DNA of 14,062 nucleotides from an uncultured Eubacterium sp. (GTDB lineage Bacteria > Bacillota > Clostridia > Lachnospirales > Lachnospiraceae), in the NCBI GenBank assembly GCA_934358495.1, contig CAKRKO010000074.1:1-14062 (forward strand), in the 5' to 3' direction. Below, piece after piece: positions 6,277 to 12,110 of the stretch (position 1 is the first letter of the stretch; every line of letters starts with the position of its first letter). The notes under the pieces are model-generated. The model searched no databases. It saw only the letters and a program-made list of their open reading frames with translations, and had not been told where the DNA came from. The position numbers were made by a program, and so were the translations under genes.

Positions 6277-7106
6277 TGTTTTTGCTCCTCCCCAATTTTC
6301 ATGCTCAAATAAAATACACCAATCAATGCTACATAAATCATCAGCATCACCACAAACGGAATCAGCCAGATCACACTTCCCGATATATTCATAATCGATT
6401 CTGGTCTCATAGCCTCGATCCATATAGATTTTTCATATTTTTCTGCCACAATACAATCCGACGTCAGTTTTCCAAGTACCTGCAGATAAATATAATTGAT
6501 CATAAACGGCAGACAGATCAGCATGTATTTATCCCGAAAAGCAATTGCCACACCAATTCCAAACAAGCTGCCCGTCATTCCGTAAAGAAATGCACCGATC
6601 AGACATTTCACAACTTCCACCCCAAGCGTACTTCCCATCAGATAAAACTCCTGTTCTTCCACTGACAGTGTACTTAACGACGGGAACCAAATCATCATAA
6701 GCAACCCAAACACCGCATAACCGATCAGAAAAATAATTCCTCCGGCCAACGCTCCCCCGCAAACCTTGGAAATGCAATACCGTAATTTTCCGGACCGCAT
6801 CAGCACAAATCGGATCTGACCATTCTGCCGTTCCCCTGACAGTGAGATCATATATCCCATCGTCAGAAGCATCGGTGCAAATACTAGCAGCCAGCCTCCG
6901 ATGCCTACCCGCCACAATTCAAATGCAGTATGCGGAGTGTTAGTAACTTCTGGCCTTATCATCAATGAAAAAATAGATATCTGATTGCCACCAACGTTCA
7001 TGTCTCCCGTTACAGTCAGACACAAAGCAATGATTCCTGCCACACCTAGCAGTAAATATGGCAGATGCAGAATTTTCTGTACTTCTATCCGTATGTTTCG
7101 CATCAT
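6273..7106 (-). CDS. ABC-2-type permease P1 (first gene of operon)
   Basis: This 277-residue membrane protein begins MMRNIRIEVQKIL, the cytoplasmic amphipathic start usual for ABC-2 permeases. Hydrophobic segments lie near residues 15-33, 70-90, 115-140, 160-188, 194-212 and 243-268. The loop SGERQNGQIRFVLMRSGK (90-107) has the E-R-x-N/G-x(5)-(L/M)-R pattern that precedes the third segment in BcrB/LanE-like permeases. It is the first gene of the operon and ends in an ATGA overlap with the ATPase start. Two ATG codons (7104-7106 and 7101-7103) could serve. Upstream there is only GGGGG about 9 bases away, a modest ribosome site. Its partner is probably P2, with P1 resembling P3 and P2 resembling P4. 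Substrate unknown. Confidence 0.82.
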   Translation of the reverse strand: MMRNIRIEVQKILHLPYLLLGVAGIIALCLTVTGDMNVGGNQISIFSLMIRPEVTNTPHTAFELWRVGIGGWLLVFAPMLLTMGYMISLSGERQNGQIRFVLMRSGKLRYCISKVCGGALAGGIIFLIGYAVFGLLMMIWFPSLSTLSVEEQEFYLMGSTLGVEVVKCLIGAFLYGMTGSLFGIGVAIAFRDKYMLICLPFMINYIYLQVLGKLTSDCIVAEKYEKSIWIEAMRPESIMNISGSVIWLIPFVVMLMIYVALIGVFYLSMKIGEEQKQ

Positions 7107-7165
7107 AACGTTTTACCCCCAAATTTGCCGACAAAATTTGTTTCATACCTTCCTTTCTTGTTTTC

Positions 7166-7171
7166 ATTATA
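7166..7171 (-). promoter_or_regulatory. Possible -10 element for the ABC operon
   Basis: A perfect TATAAT lies on the minus strand about 60 bases upstream of the P1 start, in an AT-rich stretch (7155-7200). No convincing TTGACA-like -35 sits 16-18 bases upstream, so this would be a weak or activator-dependent promoter. Because a terminator (7269-7304) separates the operon from the MocR gene, a promoter must lie somewhere between 7107 and 7268. Confidence 0.3.
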
Positions 7172-7223
7172 TATAATCCATTTGTATTCTTTATGTACTT
7201 TGAGCAGTTTTTTGGATTTTTGT

Positions 7224-7248
7224 AAAGCGGACATTCGCAATCCGCTTT
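7224..7248. promoter_or_regulatory. Perfect inverted repeat, candidate operator
   Basis: AAAGCGGA (7224-7231) and TCCGCTTT (7241-7248) form a perfect 8-base inverted repeat around a 9-base spacer. It lies between the terminator of the MocR gene and the TATAAT of the ABC operon, about 50 bases upstream of the latter. No T run follows on either strand, so it is not a terminator. Its position fits an activator or repressor site controlling the ABC operon. Which protein binds is unknown. The adjacent MocR regulator is one candidate, although MocR proteins more often bind direct repeats. Confidence 0.35.
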
Positions 7249-7268
7249 CGCTACTTGCTCATGAACGC

Positions 7269-7304
7269 AAAAAAATAGCTCCTATGTCATTCCACATAAG
7301 AGCT
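7269..7304 (-). terminator. Intrinsic terminator after the MocR gene
   Basis: On the minus strand an 11-base stem with a single mismatched pair (AGCTCTTATGT, 7294-7304, with ACATAGGAGCT, 7277-7287) and a 6-base loop is followed by A and seven T (7269-7275). It begins 13 bases after the MocR stop codon. It ends the rhomboid-like/glnS/MocR transcript and separates it from the ABC operon. Confidence 0.88.
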
Positions 7305-7317
7305 GCTTTCCCTTTAC

Positions 7318-8784
7318 TTATTCATTTTCTTTCAGAATTGCATCGATCATCTGCAATCCATCCGCAATCTGCTCCTCTGTCAGACCGCCATAACCCAGAA
7401 GCAAAATCGGATATTCGCGCTTTGGATTCTGACTGATATAATACTCTGACAGCCCATACACACGAATCTGCTGTTTTGCGCATGCTTCGATCACTTGCTG
7501 TTCGGATAGTTCTGTATCTACCTCTACCAGAAGATGCAGACCGGAGTTTTCTCCCATAATATCCCGCACCCAGGAATTTTTTTTCAATTCTGCAAGCATA
7601 AAATCATGCTTATTTTTATAAATTGCCCGCATACGATTCAGATTTTTTTCAAAATAGCCTTCTTTCATAAATTGGCAGATTGCCTGCTGCATCAAATTTG
7701 GCACGGTACATGCATAAAATCCACAACACTCCCGATAACGTTCCAACAATTGTTCCGGAAGCACCATGTAGCTGACACGAATTGACGAAGCAATGCTTTT
7801 CGAAAACGTGCCAAGGTAAATCACACGGCCAGAACGGTCAATTCCCTGTAAAGCCGGAATCGGTTTTCCCTTATATCGGAACTCACTGTCGTAATCATCT
7901 TCAATAATATAGCGTTCCGGTTCTTCCACCGCCCAATTTAACAGTTCCAGTCTGCGTTTCATCGGCATAACGATTCCCAATGGAAACTGATGAGATGGCA
8001 TCACGTAAGCAATACTGGCATCCATTTCCTGCAAAAGGTCTACACGCATCCCTGACTCATCCAATGCCACTTCCCTCACAGAAAGCCCTGCATTTTTAAA
8101 AGTCCGATAAGCACGCAGATAAGTCGGCGACTCCATTGCCACACAATGCGACACTCCCAGCATCTGAACTAGCATAAGCTGCAAATATTCATTTCCTGCT
8201 CCGATAATAATCTGCTCCGGGGTACATCGTACATTTCGTGCATGATACAGATAGTCGCAGATCGTTTCCTTCAGATTGTTTTCTCCAAAAGCATTTCCAC
8301 TGCTCATAATCTGTTCCCCCTGATCTAACAGCAGATTTTTCATGATCTTACTGAAACCGCTATATGGAAAGTTTTCCATGGAAAGTTCGTTTAACGAAAA
8401 ATCAATCTGATAAGAAGTCTTTTCCGCATTCCGCAGGACATCACTTTTTTTCCAATCCGAATGAACAGTCTCTGCTTTCTCCATTGCAAATGCCTTTGCA
8501 TCACCAGTTCGAATATCCGTCAGATCATACAACTCCCGCACATCGCAGGCAAAATAACCGCGATACGGCTCCGCATGAATATAACCTTCGGAAACCAGCT
8601 GATCATAGGCAAGTTCCACTGTACTGCGGCTCACCTGCAGATAATCCGCCTCAAACCGGGTAGAAGGCAGTTTTTCCCCCCGTAAAATACGGCCCTGCAA
8701 GATTGCTTCCCGCAGGGCTTCGTAAATTTGTTCATATAAAGGCTGTTTTTTTTCTGTATCAAGCGTAATCGCTAATTCTTTCAT
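7318..8784 (-). CDS. MocR-family regulator (GntR HTH + aminotransferase fold)
   Basis: This 488-residue transcription factor is of the MocR/GabR/PdxR type. Residues 1-80 form a GntR winged helix: QPLYEQIYEALREAI, then LPSTRFEADYLQVSRSTV, and a GYIHAEPYRGYF wing. After a linker, residues 125-488 are a fold-type I aminotransferase domain with SHQFPLG (264-270) and EDDYDSEFRY (295-304). The PLP lysine is Lys329 in GTFSKS. Asp296, Tyr298 and Lys329 have the same spacing as the PLP residues of Bacillus GabR, so cofactor binding is expected. Such proteins sense PLP or an amino compound through PLP. The ATG at 8784 has a TAGGAG ribosome site overlapping the glnS stop 6 bases away, so it is co-transcribed with glnS. 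No pdxST, gabTD or similar target is in the window. The ABC operon lies directly downstream. Confidence 0.93.
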   Translation of the reverse strand: MKELAITLDTEKKQPLYEQIYEALREAILQGRILRGEKLPSTRFEADYLQVSRSTVELAYDQLVSEGYIHAEPYRGYFACDVRELYDLTDIRTGDAKAFAMEKAETVHSDWKKSDVLRNAEKTSYQIDFSLNELSMENFPYSGFSKIMKNLLLDQGEQIMSSGNAFGENNLKETICDYLYHARNVRCTPEQIIIGAGNEYLQLMLVQMLGVSHCVAMESPTYLRAYRTFKNAGLSVREVALDESGMRVDLLQEMDASIAYVMPSHQFPLGIVMPMKRRLELLNWAVEEPERYIIEDDYDSEFRYKGKPIPALQGIDRSGRVIYLGTFSKSIASSIRVSYMVLPEQLLERYRECCGFYACTVPNLMQQAICQFMKEGYFEKNLNRMRAIYKNKHDFMLAELKKNSWVRDIMGENSGLHLLVEVDTELSEQQVIEACAKQQIRVYGLSEYYISQNPKREYPILLLGYGGLTEEQIADGLQMIDAILKENE

Positions 8785-8790
8785 TTTCTC

Positions 8791-10461
8791 CTAAGCCTGT
8801 GTCGGCAGTTTGTATGAGCTCTTTAAGGATACGATACGGTTGAATACCGGATGCTCCGGTGTGGAATCTTTTGCATCTACGCAGAAGAAACCATTTCTTA
8901 CAAACTGGAAGCTGTCGTATTTTTCTGCTTTCAGTAAAGATGGCTCCACATAGCAGTTCTCCAGTACAGTGAGAGAATTCGGGTTCAGATTCAGACTTCC
9001 GTCCTCATTGTATACACCTTTCTCCTCGTCAATGATATTCTCATACAGGCGAACCTGTGCTTTTACTGCGTCTGCTGCTGATACCCAGTGGATAGTTCCA
9101 CGTACTTTTCTTCCGTCCGGGCTGTTTCCTCCGCGGCTCTCCGGATCATAAGTACAATGTACTACTGTCACTTTTCCATCTTCGTCTTTCTCAAATCCTG
9201 TACAGGTTACGAAATATGCATTCATCAGACGTACTTCGTTGCCCGGATACAGACGACGGTACTTTTTCGGAGGCTCTTCCATAAAATCCTCACGTTCAAT
9301 ATAAACCTCACGGCCAAATGGAACGACACGTTTGCCAAGTTCCGGATTTTCCATGTTGTTATCAACTTCCAGCTCCTCAGTCTGTCCTTCCGGATAGTTG
9401 TCGATCACCAGTTTAATCGGATCCAGTACCGCCATGACACGGGATGCTTTTAACTTCAGATCCTCACGGATACAGTACTCAAGCATTGCATAATCCACAG
9501 AACTGTTGCTCTTTGAAATACCGCACAGCTCTACGAATTTTTTGATAGAAGACGGTGTAAAACCTCTTCTTCTCAGTGCTGCGATAGAAACCAGACGCGG
9601 ATCATCCCATCCGTCTACAATACCATCTTCTACTAATTTCTTGATGTAACGTTTTCCTGTTACCACATTGGTCAGATACAGTTTTGCAAACTCAATCTGC
9701 TTTGGTGGATGCGGATACTCAAGTTCTCTTACTACCCAGTCATACAGAGGACGGTGATCCTCAAACTCCAGTGTACAGATAGAATGTGTAACACCCTCAA
9801 TGGCATCCTCAATTGGATGAGCGAAGTCATACATCGGGTAAATGCACCATTTGTCTCCGGTACGATGATGTGTCATATGAGCGACACGATAGATGACCGG
9901 ATCACGCATGTTGATGTTCGGGGAAGCCATGTCGATTTTTGCACGTAATACTTTCTCTCCATCCTGATACATGCCGTTTTTCATATTTTCAAATAATTCC
10001 AGATTTTCTTCTACACTGCGGTCACGGTATGGGCTGTTTTTCCCCGGCTCTGTCAGAGTTCCACGGTATTCACGGATTTCCTCTGCAGACAGATCACAGA
10101 CGAAAGCTTTTCCTTTTTTGATGAGTTTTACGGCAGCTTCATACATCTGTTCAAAATAATCGGATGCGAAGAACAGTCTGTCCTCCCAGTCAGCACCAAG
10201 CCACTCGATATCTGCCTTGATAGACTCAACAAATTCTACTTTTTCTTTTGTCGGGTTGGTATCATCAAAACGCATATTAAATTTTCCATGATATTCCTGA
10301 GCAAGTCCATAGTTTAAAAGAATAGATTTTGCATGTCCGATGTGAAGATATCCGTTTGGCTCCGGTGGAAAACGGGTACATACAGTCTCACATCTGCCCT
10401 CCTCTATATCCTTGTCAATAATCTGCTCAATAAAATTTCTGGAAATTGCTTCATTTTCCAT
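8791..10461 (-). CDS. glnS: Glutaminyl-tRNA synthetase
   Basis: This cytoplasmic enzyme charges tRNA-Gln with glutamine using ATP. It has 556 residues, close to the 554 of E. coli GlnRS. The class I HIGH motif is PEPNGYLHIGH (33-43). Further family blocks are RFDDTNP (64-70), YDFAHPIEDAIEGVTHS (211-227), GWDDPRL (284-290) and RRRGFTP (297-303). The C-terminal anticodon-binding barrels include PGNEVRLMNAYFV and GRKVRGTIHWVSA. The KMSKS-like site reads VVTGKR (266-271) where E. coli has VMSKR, so only the lysine and following arginine are kept. The frame can begin at a TTG at 10467. The ATG at 10461 is preferred because AGAGG lies 7 bases upstream. It sits 43 bases after the rhomboid-like gene and 6 bases before the MocR gene. 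No T-box leader was seen. Confidence 0.97.
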   Translation of the reverse strand: MENEAISRNFIEQIIDKDIEEGRCETVCTRFPPEPNGYLHIGHAKSILLNYGLAQEYHGKFNMRFDDTNPTKEKVEFVESIKADIEWLGADWEDRLFFASDYFEQMYEAAVKLIKKGKAFVCDLSAEEIREYRGTLTEPGKNSPYRDRSVEENLELFENMKNGMYQDGEKVLRAKIDMASPNINMRDPVIYRVAHMTHHRTGDKWCIYPMYDFAHPIEDAIEGVTHSICTLEFEDHRPLYDWVVRELEYPHPPKQIEFAKLYLTNVVTGKRYIKKLVEDGIVDGWDDPRLVSIAALRRRGFTPSSIKKFVELCGISKSNSSVDYAMLEYCIREDLKLKASRVMAVLDPIKLVIDNYPEGQTEELEVDNNMENPELGKRVVPFGREVYIEREDFMEEPPKKYRRLYPGNEVRLMNAYFVTCTGFEKDEDGKVTVVHCTYDPESRGGNSPDGRKVRGTIHWVSAADAVKAQVRLYENIIDEEKGVYNEDGSLNLNPNSLTVLENCYVEPSLLKAEKYDSFQFVRNGFFCVDAKDSTPEHPVFNRIVSLKSSYKLPTQA

Positions 10462-10504
10462 AATCAAACCTCTCTCTCCTGTATTTTAAGTAAGGATCTT
10501 GCTG

Positions 10505-11335
10505 TTATTTTACATGTTCATGGGTAAACAGATGATCCTGACAATATTCATAATTTCCATTGCATTTGGAACAAAAACGGAACTCCAGATTCGGATCATC
10601 CAGTTCTGTCCGTCCACAAATCGCACATTTGTGGCGTGTGACACCTTTCGGTTGCTGTACCTGACGATGATACGTCCGTTTCCTGTGAATTTCCTTCGGT
10701 GAAACACTGCGGTAATTGCGTGTCATAAAGAAGAAAATTAGGAAATTCAGGACAGAGGCAATAATAGCTACTCTACCGCCCCAGCTGGAGATGATCATTT
10801 CATAAATGATCAGTGCCGCATAAATGCCTGCCATCCACTTCATCTTGATTGGAATAATAAAATACAGCATGATCCGCATATCCGGATAACACATCGCAAA
10901 TGCGAGGAAAATTGTCATGTTAATGTAATATGTGCTGAAGCTGGATCCCATTGAAACAGGTGTATTCACACCATAGATTACAAACAGGAGCAATGCGCCA
11001 AGCACGGTAAAAATCATACCACCAAAAATATATACATTAAACCTAAATGCTCCCCAGGTGCGTTCCAGGGCAGTACCAAGCTGATAATACAGTATGATCA
11101 TAATAATGGCAAAGAAGAAATTGCCGGTTGGTGGTGGAATCAGTACCCATGACACCAGTCTCCAGACCTGCCCATAATGGAAGATCAGAAATGGTTCCAA
11201 TGTCAGGAAGCTATACGCCTGCGGTGCCAGAAACTGAATCAGATATCCTGCCACATAGAAAAGAATGATGTATTTCATCAATCCCTGAATGGCAAATCTG
11301 CCAAACTTGCGTTCCATTTTATTTAGAAAATGCAT
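10505..11335 (-). CDS. Rhomboid/derlin-like membrane protein with C-terminal zinc ribbon
   Basis: This 276-residue protein has a rhomboid-like membrane part (about residues 15-205) and a basic linker. A C-terminal zinc-ribbon-like module follows with CAIC (237-240) and CSKC (255-258), plus Cys265, His268 and His272. The rhomboid-type features are HYGQVWRLVSWVLIPP (53-68) and the ALERTWG pattern (89-95) in the loop after the next helix. The protease GxSG motif is not recognisable. The late membrane segment (VAIIASVLNFLIFF, 189-202) has no histidine where catalytic rhomboids carry one. A non-proteolytic, derlin/iRhom-like role in binding membrane clients is therefore more likely than cleavage, though this is inference. 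The ATG at 11335 has TAGGA 6 bases upstream. It is the first gene of a transcript that continues into glnS. Confidence 0.82.
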   Translation of the reverse strand: MHFLNKMERKFGRFAIQGLMKYIILFYVAGYLIQFLAPQAYSFLTLEPFLIFHYGQVWRLVSWVLIPPPTGNFFFAIIMIILYYQLGTALERTWGAFRFNVYIFGGMIFTVLGALLLFVIYGVNTPVSMGSSFSTYYINMTIFLAFAMCYPDMRIMLYFIIPIKMKWMAGIYAALIIYEMIISSWGGRVAIIASVLNFLIFFFMTRNYRSVSPKEIHRKRTYHRQVQQPKGVTRHKCAICGRTELDDPNLEFRFCSKCNGNYEYCQDHLFTHEHVK

Positions 11336-11441
11336 TCTGTTTCCTACTTTCGTTTTATTTTTAGCACTTTTTTCGCTGATTCATTTGCCTTTTACAAGCG
11401 TTCCTTACAAACATCTGCGAGAAAAAGATGGCTATCTTTTG

Positions 11442-11470
11442 ATTATATAGAGCGACTATCACTTTGTCAA
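11442..11470 (-). promoter_or_regulatory. Consensus sigma-A promoter for rhomboid-like/glnS/MocR operon
   Basis: On the minus strand TTGACA (11465-11470) and TATAAT (11442-11447) are both perfect and separated by exactly 17 bases. Transcription should start near 11435, giving a leader of about 100 bases before the ATG at 11335. The start point falls inside a small inverted repeat, AAAAGAT (11423-11429) with ATCTTTT (11434-11440). This could be an operator or simply a 5' hairpin on the mRNA. No T-box sequence was found in the leader. The stretch 11336-11621 between the flanking genes holds this promoter and no other feature I can support. Confidence 0.9.
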
Positions 11471-11621
11471 CTTAACAAACTTTGAAATTTTGGTGTCCGA
11501 TTCACCTGCCACAGCCATTTTTCATCATCCCATTGTTTGTTCTTGGAACATACAGACAACACAAACTTCGTCACACTCTGACAGGTAAATCGAGCACCTT
11601 GCTACCATGCACATCTACTAC

Positions 11622-11852
11622 TTATGCTTCATCCCGCATGATCTTTTTTCCAACCGGAATGCACAATTCGTCTCCGATCTGCAGATTATATACGTTCACA
11701 TACGGATTTGCCAGCAATATATCTGTCACACTCACATGATGATACTGCGAAATTTTATATAAAGTATCCCCCTCTTTTACCACATGAATCAGCCCCGGAC
11801 AGCCGTGCATCATGCGGGATTCTCCATATTCGGATTCAAAATAAGGATTCAT
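11622..11852 (-). CDS. Small single-LysM-domain protein
   Basis: This 76-residue protein consists almost entirely of one LysM module. The module runs from HVVKEGDTLYKIS (23-35) through ILLANPYV (45-52) to LQIGDELCIPV (57-67), with the usual G-D-T-L and N-P core. LysM binds N-acetylglucosamine-containing polymers such as peptidoglycan. There is no signal peptide, catalytic domain or membrane segment, so it is either cytoplasmic or deployed in the mother cell, as with spore-envelope LysM proteins. The protein context does not decide this. The short N-terminal extension (1-20) is acidic, with MMHGC near its end. The ATG at 11852 has AAAGGA 7 bases upstream, a good site that supports translation. 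It appears monocistronic. No clear terminator or sigma-A promoter was found for it. Confidence 0.85.
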   Translation of the reverse strand: MNPYFESEYGESRMMHGCPGLIHVVKEGDTLYKISQYHHVSVTDILLANPYVNVYNLQIGDELCIPVGKKIMRDEA

Positions 11853-11968
11853 AACGATTTCCTTTTTCTTTTAGAATATGCGTTTTTCTTAAAATTGCAC
11901 CGCTTATTTTATTGGTTTCGGGCTTTAAATAGGAACCCTTCTCAATTTGTTAAAATATTATAAAAAGA

Positions 11969-11997
11969 TTGTATTTTGCTATTTCCTGTCGTATAAT
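11969..11997 (+). promoter_or_regulatory. Sigma-A promoter for the activase-like gene
   Basis: TTGTAT (11969-11974) is followed after 17 bases by a perfect TATAAT (11992-11997). The start point would be near 12004, leaving a leader of a little over 100 bases before the ATG at 12111. The region 11853-12110 is the divergent intergenic space between the LysM gene and this one and is strongly AT-rich at 11940-11970. Confidence 0.78.
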
Positions 11998-12006
11998 GAA
12001 GTTCGC

Positions 12007-12036
12007 TTGTAATCTGACAGGTGTTATACATATAAT
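12007..12036 (+). promoter_or_regulatory. Possible second promoter
   Basis: TTGTAA (12007-12012) and a perfect TATAAT (12031-12036) are separated by 18 bases, giving a start near 12043, just before the leader inverted repeat. It is weaker than the promoter at 11969-11997 and may be only an AT-rich coincidence. If used, the mRNA would begin directly at the hairpin. Confidence 0.3.
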
Positions 12037-12044
12037 ATGAAACT

Positions 12045-12082
12045 TCTGAAATCCGTTTTTACTGAAAATCAACGATTTCAGA
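12045..12082 (+). promoter_or_regulatory. Leader inverted repeat with a competing hairpin
   Basis: TCTGAAATC (12045-12053) and GATTTCAGA (12074-12082) are a perfect 9-base inverted repeat around a 20-base loop. Inside the loop, CTGAAA (12062-12067) can instead pair with TTTCAG (12076-12081), so two mutually exclusive hairpins share the right arm. The ribosome site AGGTGG (12101-12106) is about 20 bases further on. There is no T run, so this is not a plain terminator. It could be an operator, an RNA switch or an mRNA-stabilising structure. No known riboswitch class was recognised. Confidence 0.4.
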
Positions 12083-12110
12083 CAACCAATCAACATATAT
12101 AGGTGGTAAA

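Noticed and set aside
6277..6423. N-terminal extension of the ABC ATPase to 6423
   Set aside because: The added 49 residues overlap the P1 coding region and do not resemble ATPase sequence. The ATG at 6276 has a strong ribosome site and an ATGA overlap.
6940..7167. 75-codon frame overlapping the P1 start, with AAAGGAAGG before an internal ATG at 7146
   Set aside because: The translation looks out of frame with P1 and has no family features. A short leader peptide beginning at 7146 is conceivable but not supportable from sequence alone.
7065..7436. Plus-strand 123-codon frame across the intergenic region
   Set aside because: It runs antisense through the P1 start, the MocR terminator and the MocR 3' end. 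It has no conserved features.
11336..11435. T-box or other amino-acid-responsive leader for the glnS operon
   Set aside because: The leader is only about 100 bases. I found neither the conserved T-box sequence nor an antiterminator/terminator pair.
11480..11621. Terminator for the LysM gene
   Set aside because: Only 4-base stems were found, with no T run on the minus strand. No terminator can be supported.
11861..11890. Sigma-K-like -10 (CATATTCTA) upstream of the LysM gene
   Set aside because: No matching -35 was found at the right distance, and the start site would fall almost on the ribosome site. It is kept only as a hint in the LysM finding.
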